A stretch of 64,000 nucleotides of DNA. It comes from Sphingomonas sp. 67-36. Lineage in GTDB: Bacteria; Pseudomonadota; Alphaproteobacteria; Sphingomonadales; Sphingomonadaceae. This document shows, in pieces, positions 25,635 through 33,323 of this stretch (positions are counted from its first letter, which is position 1; each line of letters starts with the position of its first letter). A model generated the notes under the pieces. The model worked only from the letters and a program-made list of their open reading frames with translations, was not told the DNA's origin and searched no databases. The stretch is taken from positions 1 through 64,000 of the forward strand of contig MKSU01000018.1 in NCBI GenBank assembly GCA_001897375.1, in the 5' to 3' direction. A program made the translations under genes and the position numbers.

Positions 25635-27581
25635 TCATTGGCCGAGCTCCTTGCCGCTCGGGCACGCGACCCACCCCTCCACGTCCTCCGGCTCGAGCAT
25701 CAGCTCGATCGGCACGAGCACGGCGGTCAGCGAAGAGCGCCCGAACTTGGCCTTGACCGTCCTGATCGCCGCCGGCGCGCGGGCCAGGGTCTGCGACCAG
25801 GCGCCGGCCTGCCACTTCGTCCCGCCGAACAGTTCGGACAGCGAACGATGCGCCTGCGCGATCGCGAGATAGCAGGCGCTGCCCGCGACATGATCGACCG
25901 CGCCGTAGCGCGCCCGGCCGGAGCCGTCGTCCGCCAGCCGCCGAGCATTGACCACCTTGAGCCCCAGCTCGCCGAGCTTGTCGCGCGCGATCTGCCGGTC
26001 GCGCGGATGCTCCAGCTCGCCACGGCCGGGGTCGGGGAAGCCGACCGCCCGCCCGATCCACGTCGCGATCGTCTCGCGCGCGTCGCCGCCGCGCGATTGC
26101 ACGGTGGAGGTGAGCAGATGCGTCAGGCAGCTGTCGTGATCGGCCGAGGCGCTGGATATCTCCGTGAGGCCAACCGGCGCGCACTGGACGGCCCAGTCGT
26201 CGATCGTGTCGACATCGAGATGGTCGTAGAGCGCGAGATCCGCCGCCGCCAGCAACGTGCCGAACGTGTCCGCAGAGCGCGAACTGTGGCCCGTCCTCAT
26301 CAGCGCGTCGTGATAGGCGAGATAGGTCTCGTGCCACCGCGCCCAGCCGTCGATCATCCGTCGCGCCAGCACCGCGCCCGTCGCCGGCAGCTGCGCCGCC
26401 TCGAGATCGAGCTTGCGCGCGTCGGCGGGCAGGGGATCGAGATCGAGGATCGCGAACCGGCTGCGATCCTGGGGCTCCATCGCCGGCGTCAGGATCGCGG
26501 AGAACTGGAAGCACGAATTGAGCACGAACTCGGCCGCCTTGTGGTCGGACGATCCGCGATGCACCTCGCCGCCCGAGCTGGCGACGCGCGCCAGCTCCAG
26601 CACCGCCGCCAGCTTGTGCGCGTTGAACGCGTTCGGCTCGAATTCGTCGAAGATCACGGGGATGGTCTGCTCGCGCAGGATCTGCCGCACCGCCGCCTCG
26701 GTCGCATTGCCGGTGCGGATCGCGCCATGCCCCAGCAACCGGTCGCACAAGCCGTCCTTTCCATTGAAGCTGGACTTGCCGGTGCCAGCGCCGCCGGTGA
26801 CATAGATGTGCGATCGCCAGCCGAGCGCCCCGGACAGCGTGGTCTGCGCCAGCCAGCCCAGCGCCAGCGTCGCGTCGAGATTGCCGCGCCGCCAGTTCCA
26901 GGTCGAGATCAGCGCGTGCAGCTGCTCGATCAGCTCGACGCCGCCGCCTTCATGATGCGGGCGCGGGGCCGGGGCCGCCGCCGGATAGACATAGCCATCG
27001 TGCAGCCCGGTCTCGCGCCAGTCGACCGCCTGCGCCTGCCCCATAAGCGACGGGCGGGCGAACATCACGCGGTCGCCGTAATGCACGACGAGGCTGCGAC
27101 CCTGCCCGCGATGCGCGCCGCGTCCGCGCACGCGGCCCTTGGCGTCGAAAATGCCTTCGCCGCCGCACGCCGCGATCAGCGCCTCGCTGGCATCGTCCTG
27201 CTTGAAGCCGACGATCTCGCTCTCTTTGACGACCGTGCCGGACCGATCCTTCTTCGGCTCCGACCAGCGCGGCCAGTATTTCGAAAGCAAATGCGTGCGC
27301 GGCGCAAACAACGCGTGGAGGTTGTTCTTGCCATGATCGCGCGGCCCCAATGGAACCAGTTGCCCGAGCACGTTGAGATACCAGCACGTCTGCCCGTCGA
27401 TGCCCAGCCCGAGCGGCTTGACCGGGCAATCGCGCGGCACGCGCGGCCGGTCGATATCGTCGTCGTCGTCGCGTCCGCCGAACGGCGCCTGGTCACCGGC
27501 CTGCGCCAGCTGCGGCGCGTCGACCGGATGCTCCAGCGCATCCGCGATCGAGACCACGTTGTCGGGCTTGCGTCTGGTCAT
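25635..27581 (-). CDS. Phage replicative helicase/primase ATPase (P-loop)
   Basis: 648 residues from ATG 27581, which overlaps the upstream stop (ATGA). The N-terminal about 220 residues contain a tryptophan-rich region and HGKNNLHALFAP. The ATPase core has Walker A GGAGTGKS (about 263-270) and Walker B IPVIFDEFE (about 307-315), as in phage/plasmid SF3-type helicase-primase proteins. It should unwind the phage origin, working with the TOPRIM primase two genes upstream. No DNA polymerase accompanies it, so host polymerase is presumably recruited. Confidence 0.75.
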   Translation of the reverse strand: MTRRKPDNVVSIADALEHPVDAPQLAQAGDQAPFGGRDDDDDIDRPRVPRDCPVKPLGLGIDGQTCWYLNVLGQLVPLGPRDHGKNNLHALFAPRTHLLSKYWPRWSEPKKDRSGTVVKESEIVGFKQDDASEALIAACGGEGIFDAKGRVRGRGAHRGQGRSLVVHYGDRVMFARPSLMGQAQAVDWRETGLHDGYVYPAAAPAPRPHHEGGGVELIEQLHALISTWNWRRGNLDATLALGWLAQTTLSGALGWRSHIYVTGGAGTGKSSFNGKDGLCDRLLGHGAIRTGNATEAAVRQILREQTIPVIFDEFEPNAFNAHKLAAVLELARVASSGGEVHRGSSDHKAAEFVLNSCFQFSAILTPAMEPQDRSRFAILDLDPLPADARKLDLEAAQLPATGAVLARRMIDGWARWHETYLAYHDALMRTGHSSRSADTFGTLLAAADLALYDHLDVDTIDDWAVQCAPVGLTEISSASADHDSCLTHLLTSTVQSRGGDARETIATWIGRAVGFPDPGRGELEHPRDRQIARDKLGELGLKVVNARRLADDGSGRARYGAVDHVAGSACYLAIAQAHRSLSELFGGTKWQAGAWSQTLARAPAAIRTVKAKFGRSSLTAVLVPIELMLEPEDVEGWVACPSGKELGQ

Positions 27582-27970
27582 TGGCCGGTGCGCCGGTGTC
27601 GGCCGCTGCGATGGCAAATATCCTTCGCCTCAAGCCGATAGGTGCGCGGCGTTCCCTGCGTGGCACGATCCCAGTTGAGCCAACGGTCAATCTGATGCTT
27701 CAGCCGCAAAACCTCCCGGCGCGAGAGGATCGCGACGGGTACGCTCGCATTGAAGATCAAAATGCTGAGCTGGTCGGTCGATGCGACGGGATCCAGCGCC
27801 ACAAACACACGATCACGCTCGATCGACGCCGACGGCACGAGGCCGCCGGCGTCTTCGCTATGCGGGGTGCCGGCTATGCCGCTCGAGGGATCGCCCGATA
27901 ACGATCCGGTGGGGGCCTCGCGAGCCGTACCACACACCCCTCCGGGGTATTCCTGAATGTCCCGCGTCAC
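27578..27970 (-). CDS. Early phage protein, unknown
   Basis: 130 residues from GTG 27970, overlapping the primase stop (GTGA); its TGA overlaps the helicase ATG. The N-terminal 45 residues are G/S/P-rich, then RDRVFVALDPVAS, SVPVAILSRREVLRLKHQID and WLNWDRATQG follow. It may be an accessory to primase/helicase by position. No family is recognised. Confidence 0.65.
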   Translation of the reverse strand: MTRDIQEYPGGVCGTAREAPTGSLSGDPSSGIAGTPHSEDAGGLVPSASIERDRVFVALDPVASTDQLSILIFNASVPVAILSRREVLRLKHQIDRWLNWDRATQGTPRTYRLEAKDICHRSGRHRRTGQ

Positions 27971-29055
27971 GCCGCCTCTCCCGCCAGCAACCACGCATTC
28001 ACGTCCTTGAACCCCACCGGCGGCAGCACCAGTTGCACGCGGTGCCCGCGCGCCTGCTGCTTCGCGATCGCGCGCTCCAGCAGCTCCATCTCGCGCGCGC
28101 CGTCGTCGCGATCGGCGACCAGCACGATCGTCTCGATCGCCCCGGGAAACTCGATCGACCCGAGATTGCCCAGCGAATAGGCGGCGATGACGCGCGCGTC
28201 GGGCTTGCACATCGCCACCGTCAGCGCGTCCTCGATCCCCTCGGTGACGTAGAGCGTCTCCGGCCGGCGCATCCGCCCCATCGTCTGGCGCGAGGCGCCC
28301 TTGCGCAGCGGCACGAACGCCCCGCGCGACTTGCCCAGCACCTTCTTCGCCGATCCCCTCGGCACGCCGAGATCCGCGCCATCGGCCTTCACCCACAAGC
28401 GGGTCCGGGCGTCGCGCCCCAGCCAGGTGCGATGCGTCGCGACATGCTCCCCGCTCGGCAGGATCATCTGCGACACCATGCAGGGCAGTTTCACCCCGGC
28501 GTCGCGGTTCCACACCTCGGCGTGATAGCGCAGCGCCCCCGGCCAATGCCCCAGCCGCGCGCCGGAGATCCCGCGCGCCTCCAGATAGCGCGCCGCCGGC
28601 GTCCCCTCGATCGTGTCCGGCGCATTGAGCCACAGCGCCCGCGCGCCACGCTTCTTCGCCTCGGCCTCGCGCGCCGCCGCCTGCTCCAGCGCCTCGTCCT
28701 GCCGCGCCGCCTGCGCGCGCACGCGCTTCAGGCGTTCGGGGTCGAGATCGTCGAGCCCGAGCCGGCTCTTGAGCCACTGCACCGCCTGTCCGCGATCGCC
28801 GCCGAACATCGCCTGCTCGACCAGCACGGTCATGTCGCCCTGGTCGCCGTTCGACCAGTCACGCCACATGCCGCGATTGGCGCCGGCGAGGTTGAGCACC
28901 AGCGAGGATCCGCGCTCGCCGCCGATCGACCCGGCCTTCAGGTAATGGCCGTCCTTGATCGCGCCCGGCAGGCATTCGCGCCCGATGCTCTCGGCCTGCT
29001 GGCGCGCCTGCAGCTCGATCTCGCGCACGCTGATCGCGGAGCGTTGATAGGTCAT
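27967..29055 (-). CDS. TOPRIM-domain phage primase
   Basis: 362 residues starting MTYQRSAISVREIELQARQQ. It has a primase-like N-terminal region with GSSLVLNLAGANRGMWRDWS and DMTVLVEQAMF. The TOPRIM domain has YVTEGIEDALT (catalytic E near 272), VADRDDG (about 313-319) and KDVNAWL. It makes RNA primers for phage replication. No CHC2-type zinc cysteines are seen at the N-terminus. It overlaps both neighbours by four bases. Confidence 0.85.
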   Translation of the reverse strand: MTYQRSAISVREIELQARQQAESIGRECLPGAIKDGHYLKAGSIGGERGSSLVLNLAGANRGMWRDWSNGDQGDMTVLVEQAMFGGDRGQAVQWLKSRLGLDDLDPERLKRVRAQAARQDEALEQAAAREAEAKKRGARALWLNAPDTIEGTPAARYLEARGISGARLGHWPGALRYHAEVWNRDAGVKLPCMVSQMILPSGEHVATHRTWLGRDARTRLWVKADGADLGVPRGSAKKVLGKSRGAFVPLRKGASRQTMGRMRRPETLYVTEGIEDALTVAMCKPDARVIAAYSLGNLGSIEFPGAIETIVLVADRDDGAREMELLERAIAKQQARGHRVQLVLPPVGFKDVNAWLLAGEAA

Positions 29056-29351
29056 GCCGCCGTGCCCGCCCGCGCCGCCGGCTTCGCATCCCAGGCGGCG
29101 GAGGTCGCGCGCGCCCAGTCCATCGGCATCACCGCGCCGGCCGTCACGTCGGCGATCGCCGCCGCCAGCTCGCCGCTCGGCTCCATCTCGCCGGAAAGCA
29201 GCCGGTCGATCGTCGCCGGCGACACGCCGGCGGAAAGCGTCACGCCCGCCCAGCGCGCGTCATCCGCGCACAGCCACCACGCCAGCCGGTGCGCGCCCTC
29301 GCTCGACGGCCGCCGCCACATGCGGTTGCGGGCAGGCGCTACGCCGGGCAC
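29052..29351 (-). CDS. Small helix-turn-helix early protein
   Basis: 99 residues from GTG 29351, which has GGAG nine bases upstream; an ATG at 29321 lacks one. SSEGAHRLAWWL is followed by VTLSAGVSPATIDRLLSGEM, a Cro/YdaS-like helix-turn-helix with PATIDRLLSG as recognition helix. It is coupled to the primase start (ATGA). It may regulate early transcription or help initiation at the origin. Confidence 0.65.
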   Translation of the reverse strand: MPGVAPARNRMWRRPSSEGAHRLAWWLCADDARWAGVTLSAGVSPATIDRLLSGEMEPSGELAAAIADVTAGAVMPMDWARATSAAWDAKPAARAGTAA

Positions 29352-29603
29352 AGGACTCGACTCCGCCCGGCTTTTGATAAAGGATCGGCGCGCCGGCCGG
29401 GGAGAAGACGTTTGGCACCGTCCTCTCTCCCCCCAGGCCGGAGCACATCGGGGCCCTTACCTGCTCGCGCAGGCGGCCAAGCCAAACCGATGCCAGTCGA
29501 ACCGGGGCGCCCCGGAACGGCTGGGCCGATAGACCCGTGAGCGCCGGCCAAAGCGCAACGCGGGGCGCCACACCGAGCAGCCAACCGCCCGATGGAGACA
29601 GGA

Positions 29604-29873
29604 ATGGATGAGGGGTCAGCCGTAACCCGCGACGAAATCAACCGCTTGTGGGCGGACATCAATATGCTGCGCACGCTGATTACGTGGGACATCGCCCAAC
29701 GCTGGCCGCATGAGAAGATCGATGCGTGGTACCAGCTCATCGCCGACCGCCTCGACGACGGCGCAGCGCATGACGAACGTGCGAAAGCCAATTACCAACG
29801 CGCGTTAGGAGCGCTTGCCGCTGACCTGCGTCGCTCGGCTCCCAAAAATCCGCCGGCTGCGCCATCAGCATAG
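29604..29873 (+). CDS. Small phage protein on the rightward strand, uncertain
   Basis: 89 residues. ATG 29604 follows GGAGACAGG. The sequence EINRLWADINMLRTLITWDI and WPHEKIDAWYQLIADRLDDG is a convincing helical protein. It lies opposite the leftward early operon and overlaps another candidate (29737-29991, minus strand). Amino-acid quality and ribosome site favour this strand. If real, it is an isolated rightward gene. The preceding 250 bases hold no clear gene. Confidence 0.5.
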   Translation: MDEGSAVTRDEINRLWADINMLRTLITWDIAQRWPHEKIDAWYQLIADRLDDGAAHDERAKANYQRALGALAADLRRSAPKNPPAAPSA

Positions 29874-29991
29874 CCCGATCGAGCGCGAATTCGTGGCTCG
29901 TGGCGGGGAAGCGCTCGACCTGGCGGCGCAGGCGCTGGCCAGCGCGCTCGAGCGCGAGCTTATGCAGCGCGCGGCCGACCGGCGCCGTCAC
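29737..29991 (-). CDS. Candidate small early protein, conflicts with opposite-strand gene
   Basis: 84 residues, ATG 29991 overlapping the upstream stop (ATGA). It is arginine-rich with a C-terminal RRRRGGRR. The stop-start coupling supports it, but it overlaps the rightward 29604-29873 frame over most of its 3' half, so both may not be used. Unknown function. Confidence 0.38.
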   Translation of the reverse strand: MTAPVGRALHKLALERAGQRLRRQVERFPATSHEFALDRAMLMAQPADFWEPSDAGQRQALLTRVGNWLSHVRHALRRRRGGRR

Positions 29992-30197
29992 GCCACCACC
30001 CGAGCGATCGCCGGGCGGGCGCGTGCAACAACGATCCGCGCCCGCCCGATCGGCACGACGGCGGGAGTTGATACCGCCGCGCCGAACCGAAGATTCAAAT
30101 AGTTAAGATGTTGCTCATTACGCTGCCGGATTGGACCGCGACACAATGTCGCGCCGGACGGGAGAGTGATCGATGTCGAAGATACTGCCGTTTTCAT
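29988..30197 (-). CDS. Small early protein after Cro-like gene
   Basis: 69 residues starting MKTAVSSTSITLPSGATLCR. Its ATG overlaps the stop of the Cro-like gene (TGATG), which is the main support. The middle is QRNEQHLNYLNLRFGAA and the C-terminus is basic and hydrophobic. The DNA includes a CGCGACA-CAA-TGTCGCG hairpin at 30137-30153. Function unknown. Confidence 0.5.
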   Translation of the reverse strand: MKTAVSSTSITLPSGATLCRGPIRQRNEQHLNYLNLRFGAAVSTPAVVPIGRARIVVARARPAIARVVA

Positions 30198-30463
30198 CAC
30201 GCGGCCTTGCGGGCCAGCGCGGCCCGCGCCGCCTCGAGCGCGCGGCGCCACAGCGGCATCGGGTAGAAATCGTTCGGCTCGACCGCGCCGTCCGTGATGA
30301 GGAAGATGCGCTCAAGCGCGTCCGGACCGGGGCGCCGCCTGCCCGTTTCCCAGTCGTACCAAACCTGCCGAACAGTCCCGACAGCGGCAGCCGCTGCATC
30401 AAGGGTCAATCCTTGCCCCAATCTCCATGCTCGGAGAGTATGAATGGAGATCCGCTTCGCCAT
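30197..30463 (-). CDS. Cro-like XRE regulator opening the leftward operon
   Basis: 88 residues starting MAKRISIHTLRAWRLGQGLT. The helix-turn-helix spans about 14-40 (GLTLDAAAAAVGTVRQVWYD). It is divergent from the repressor gene, with the operator region between them. No ribosome site is visible before ATG 30463, and a candidate -10 lies so close that the message may be leaderless or nearly so. It should switch the phage to the lytic programme by blocking repressor synthesis; the assignment as Cro rests on transcription direction. Confidence 0.75.
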   Translation of the reverse strand: MAKRISIHTLRAWRLGQGLTLDAAAAAVGTVRQVWYDWETGRRRPGPDALERIFLITDGAVEPNDFYPMPLWRRALEAARAALARKAA

Positions 30464-30473
30464 ATCGAAGGGA

Positions 30474-30548
30474 GTAAGCGATATGCTTACTCTTTGACAA
30501 GTCGGGGTAAGCGATTTAATGGCTCGTTTGTGTCAGCGGATATCTTAC
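30474..30548. promoter_or_regulatory. Immunity operators and divergent promoters
   Basis: A perfect inverted repeat GTAAGC-GATAT-GCTTAC lies at 30474-30490. A half-copy GTAAGCGATTT starts at 30507 (33 bp centre to centre), and a degenerate GTCAGC...CTTAC copy lies at 30532-30548. A rightward promoter TTGACA (30494-30499) with TTTAAT (30515-30520, 15-bp spacer) overlaps the middle site, so repressor can control its own synthesis. Two further perfect or near-perfect copies lie at 31232-31281. Confidence 0.75.
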
Positions 30549-30559
30549 AGTTTGCGCGG

Positions 30560-30895
30560 ATGGAAGACGCGCCGAACCGTATTCGAGAACTGCGCAGCGC
30601 ACAGGGCCTGTCGCAGCAGGCGGTGGGCGACATGATCGGCGTCTCTAAAATGACGGTCAGCGATCTTGAGCGTGGCCGCATGGAACTCACCGTTGAGTAT
30701 ATGCGTCGCATCGCGCGCGCGCTTGCGGTTCGGCCATCCGACCTTCTGCATACCGAAGACAATCCCGATCGTCTGTCCGATGAGGAGCGCGAGCTGCTGT
30801 ATCGCTTTCGCGCCGCAGCTCCTTCGCAACGCGAGTTGATTAAGCGCATTGCCGAACCAGTGGGCGGCGATGCTGATGATCGGCGCGTGGCCTGA
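30560..30895 (+). CDS. Phage repressor, XRE family, no peptidase domain
   Basis: 111 residues from ATG 30560 (MEDAPNRIRELRSAQGLSQQ). The helix-turn-helix (about 6-60) has SQQAVGDMIGVSKMTVSDLE and GRMELTVEYMRRIARAL. The C-terminal about 45 residues are charged and too short for the S24 LexA-like peptidase of lambda-type repressors. It presumably binds the GTAAGC-N5-GCTTAC sites. A GTG at 30530 in frame is an alternative start. Its stop overlaps the next gene (TGATG). Confidence 0.78.
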   Translation: MEDAPNRIRELRSAQGLSQQAVGDMIGVSKMTVSDLERGRMELTVEYMRRIARALAVRPSDLLHTEDNPDRLSDEERELLYRFRAAAPSQRELIKRIAEPVGGDADDRRVA

Positions 30896-31242
30896 TGCTG
30901 CTTATTGCGATCGCGCTCCAATCGGCGGCGCAACCGCCTCGACAGCGAATGGAAGACGCCACCTATGCCTGGATGGCATGTGGCACACGCTATGCCGATC
31001 GCTGGGTCGATCAAAATGAAACCGCGTCTGATTTGGCCGCGCTCGCGACCGCGCGTTGCACAGATGAGCGGCGTCAGGCGCGGGAGGCAATTGAGGAGTA
31101 CGCCCGAAGTGAGCGAGCGATGTCTGCCGTAGATCGGATGTTTGATGAGACGGAAAGATCGGTAAGACAGGTGATCGCGGTAAACGTACTGGAGGCTCGC
31201 ACCAAGGATAAGGCTAGGCCAAAACCCGTTGGTAAGCGATAA
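30895..31242 (+). CDS. Exported protein co-expressed with the repressor
   Basis: 115 residues starting MLLIAIALQSAAQPPRQRM, a short hydrophobic leader with a plausible cleavage after SAAQ. The mature part has two cysteines (C near 29 and 54) and long charged helices. Its ATG overlaps the repressor stop, so it should be made in the lysogen. Periplasmic proteins expressed with a repressor are often superinfection-exclusion or lysogenic-conversion factors; here that is inference. Confidence 0.62.
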   Translation: MLLIAIALQSAAQPPRQRMEDATYAWMACGTRYADRWVDQNETASDLAALATARCTDERRQAREAIEEYARSERAMSAVDRMFDETERSVRQVIAVNVLEARTKDKARPKPVGKR

Positions 31243-31281
31243 TCTTACAACCCTCGTTGACTTTGTAAGCTAAAAGCTTAC
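31232..31281 (+). promoter_or_regulatory. Two repressor operators before the early rightward cassette
   Basis: GTAAGC-GATAA-TCTTAC (31232-31248) and GTAAGC-TAAAA-GCTTAC (31265-31281) are 17-bp inverted repeats of the same type as at 30474, again 33 bp apart centre to centre. They lie 35-80 bases before the ATG at 31316. They should let the repressor silence the rightward cassette in lysogens; the first overlaps the end of the exported-protein gene. Confidence 0.75.
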
Positions 31282-31315
31282 GTTGTGCTCCGTCATCAAC
31301 TGACGGAGACGCATC

Positions 31316-31699
31316 ATGTCCAACGTGGCGATCCTGCCGACGCCCCTTGCGCGGGCCGCGCAGGCGTCGGCTAACCCGCGCAACATCTCGACCTGCGGCA
31401 TCTACGACGTCGCCGGCCGGCTCGGCCAGGCGCATCGCCAGCCGCACTACATCTGCAAGACGATCGACCGGCTGATCGAGCAGCGCGGCTTTCCGCATCC
31501 GTTCCCGCTGCTGCGCGGCGAGGCGATGCTGGAGCGCGTTCTCGCCGACAGCCGCTGGCCCCGCGCCGCCGTGGAGGCATGGTTCAACGACCAGCTCCCG
31601 CCCGCCGCCCGCGCGCTCGATTGCGCCGCCGAGCACGTCGAACGCAACAGCCGCCTCGCCGTCAACCTCGGCCGCCTGTTCGAGGAGGAGGTGGCGTGA
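31316..31699 (+). CDS. First gene of rightward cassette, possible DNA-binding protein
   Basis: 127 residues starting MSNVAILPTPLARAAQASAN, preceded by ACGGAGACGC. The centre (HRQPHYICKTIDRLIEQRGF and FPHPFPLLRGE) resembles winged-helix AlpA/excisionase-type proteins that read out DNA at att sites or promoters. As the first gene behind the operators it could be an excisionase or early regulator; the family is not certain. Confidence 0.6.
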   Translation: MSNVAILPTPLARAAQASANPRNISTCGIYDVAGRLGQAHRQPHYICKTIDRLIEQRGFPHPFPLLRGEAMLERVLADSRWPRAAVEAWFNDQLPPAARALDCAAEHVERNSRLAVNLGRLFEEEVA

Positions 31700-32064
31700 T
31701 GCGCCCGAAGCCGGTCAAGCCGGCCGCCGACGCCCGCATGCGCATCAGCGAGGTCGCCAGCCGGGAAATCACGCCAGAGCGCATCTCGCTCAAGGGCGAA
31801 ACCTACTGGATGGCCGGCGCCAACGGGGCGGCGATCGTCGCGATCACGCCGGAGGGCGGCGAGGATCCGACCGAGGGAAGCCCGGCGATCCTGATCTATC
31901 GCGATGGAGAGGACGGGCGGCGCGACGGGCTCGCGCTGGTGCGAACCTTCACCCCCGACGAGGCGGACGAGTTCGCGGACAATCTGAAGATATGGGCGGC
32001 ACGAATTCGCGACGCCGCCGGCGCAAAGGCTGCCGCCGCTCTCCGCAAGGCCGCCGGCCGGTGA
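31699..32064 (+). CDS. Early phage protein, unknown
   Basis: 121 residues; ATG 31699 overlaps the previous stop (TGATG). MRPKPVKPAADARMRISEVA is followed by a beta-rich centre (YWMAGANGAAIVAITPEGGE) and an alanine-rich helical tail. The frame could extend 40 codons further 5', but that part is arginine/proline-rich shadow. No family is recognised. Confidence 0.62.
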   Translation: MRPKPVKPAADARMRISEVASREITPERISLKGETYWMAGANGAAIVAITPEGGEDPTEGSPAILIYRDGEDGRRDGLALVRTFTPDEADEFADNLKIWAARIRDAAGAKAAAALRKAAGR

Positions 32065-32282
32065 CCCGCCACCTGCGCATCGCCACCGCGCGCCGCGTGA
32101 TCGAGGTGCTGTTCCCGGTCGGCCACGCCGTCCCGGAAACCGAGCTGGGCGAGCACCCCAGCGTCACCGCCGCCCGCGCGGCCGAGCCGTGGATCTCCGG
32201 CGCCGCGCTGCTCGCCGGCCTCGGCATCATCGTCATGATGCTGGTCCGCATCCTCATCGCCTGGGCGCAGGGGCGGCTGTGA
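32061..32282 (+). CDS. Small single-span membrane protein
   Basis: 73 residues from GTG 32061, overlapping the previous stop (GTGA). Residues about 47-68 (ISGAALLAGLGIIVMMLVRI) form one membrane segment near the C-terminus. Function unknown; small early phage membrane proteins can affect host envelope or exclusion. Confidence 0.55.
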   Translation: MTRHLRIATARRVIEVLFPVGHAVPETELGEHPSVTAARAAEPWISGAALLAGLGIIVMMLVRILIAWAQGRL

Positions 32283-32419
32283 CGATGCTGCTCGCGGCGA
32301 TCGTCATCGGCCTTCTCGTCGCGGACCTGCTCGCCGGCATCCTGATCGGCTCGTTCATCCGCGCCGGCGCGGGGCAGGGGGCGACCGCCCCCTCGGAGGC
32401 CGACGATGCCGCCGCCTGA
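32279..32419 (+). CDS. Tiny hydrophobic membrane protein
   Basis: 46 residues from GTG 32279 (GTGA overlap with the previous stop) or 44 from ATG 32285. MLLAAIVIGLLVADLLAGIL is one membrane segment, then a short polar tail. It forms a pair with the preceding membrane protein. Function unknown. Confidence 0.5.
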   Translation: MTMLLAAIVIGLLVADLLAGILIGSFIRAGAGQGATAPSEADDAAA

Positions 32420-32618
32420 TATCCGCCGGCGCGACGCCCGCATCGACGAACTCGGCAGGCGCCGCGAACTGACCGCCGCCTAGCGCGAGGAACTCCGCCT
32501 GCTCGAGCAGGCGCGCGACCGGATGTGGACCCGGCTCCCCCACCGCATCGCGCGGATCCGCTCGAAACTCGAAACCCTCACCGCCTACGCCGACGAGATC
32601 GGCCTCGGCCCATGCTGA
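32406..32618 (+). pseudogene. 70-codon frame broken by an amber codon
   Basis: ATG 32406 overlaps the previous gene by 14 bases. The frame reads MPPPDIRRRDARIDELGRRR and then a TAG at 32481-32483 after 25 codons. It continues in frame with a helical, well-coded REELRLLEQARDRMWTRLPH to a TGA at 32616-32618. The two halves read as one coiled-coil-like protein. Either a recent nonsense mutation, a sequencing error, or use of an amber suppressor explains it. Confidence 0.6.
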
Positions 32619-32629
32619 AAGGTCCGCCC

Positions 32630-33034
32630 ATGGCCACCGCCGCCAGTCTCAACGTCTCGCTCGACGCGCCGATCGGCGCGACGCTCACCTTTGACGGCGC
32701 CCGGATTCTCACCGGCGCCGCGCTGCGCGGCATCATCGCCGAGCGCATGAAACAGGTCGATCGCCACGGCCGCACGCTCGATCACGATCTCGCGACGCAC
32801 TGGCGCCACGATCTCCCGCTCGCCGCCGCCAGCTACCTCAACGCAGCGGTCGACCAGCTCACCGGCAAGGACGATATCGCCGCCGCCGATCAGATGACCT
32901 GGCCGTGGGCGCCCGAATGGTGGCGGCCGGAAGATGCGCGCGCCAACCTCATCAAGGCCGCCGCGCTCGTCTGGGCCGCGATCGACCGGCTGGACGGCGA
33001 GGCCGCCGGCGAGATGGCGCGCATCCATGTCTGA
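32630..33034 (+). CDS. Phage protein, possibly dATP/dGTP diphosphohydrolase-N-like
   Basis: 134 residues from ATG 32630, six bases after AAAGG. RGIIAERMKQVDRHGRTLDH, then HWRHDLPLAAASYLNAAVDQ, WPWAPEWWRP and ARANLIKAAALVWAAIDRLD form a pattern shared by many phage proteins related to all-alpha nucleotide pyrophosphohydrolases. The WPW...EWW and DD-type acidic/histidine positions are visible, but a full metal-binding set cannot be verified. It overlaps the next gene by eight bases. Confidence 0.6.
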   Translation: MATAASLNVSLDAPIGATLTFDGARILTGAALRGIIAERMKQVDRHGRTLDHDLATHWRHDLPLAAASYLNAAVDQLTGKDDIAAADQMTWPWAPEWWRPEDARANLIKAAALVWAAIDRLDGEAAGEMARIHV

Positions 33035-33323
33035 CCTCCTCACCCGCCTGCGTCAGTTGGACGCGGCTGCGACGCCGGGGCCTTGGGATGTGTGGGAGCA
33101 CCCCATTGCCGGTGCGGGCGATGCCATCTTGGAAATGGTCGAGCAGGTGCAGGCGACGACACCGTTGGTCGACCGGCTTTACCTGATCAATGCTGGCGGC
33201 AAATGCCCGGGGACGACGGGATGCGGGCCTACGTCAGAGGCCAACGCGCGTCTCATCACCACCCTCCGCAACCATCTCCCCGAGATCATCGCCGCGCTGG
33301 AGCGGGTGGAGGGGGAACGGTGA
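33027..33323 (+). CDS. Phage accessory protein of the Ea22-like type
   Basis: 98 residues starting MSDLLTRLRQLDAAATPGPW. The opening L..LR.L.AAATPGPW.VWE and the ending LITTLRNHLPEIIAALERVE are common to a large group of phage accessory proteins of unknown function. It overlaps the genes on both sides. Confidence 0.6.
   Translation: MSDLLTRLRQLDAAATPGPWDVWEHPIAGAGDAILEMVEQVQATTPLVDRLYLINAGGKCPGTTGCGPTSEANARLITTLRNHLPEIIAALERVEGER

Noticed and set aside
24511-26748. 745-codon leftward frame covering the gap and part of the helicase gene
   Set aside because: It shadows the helicase in another frame and continues through the repeat array with no protein-like character; the GC-rich DNA simply lacks stops.
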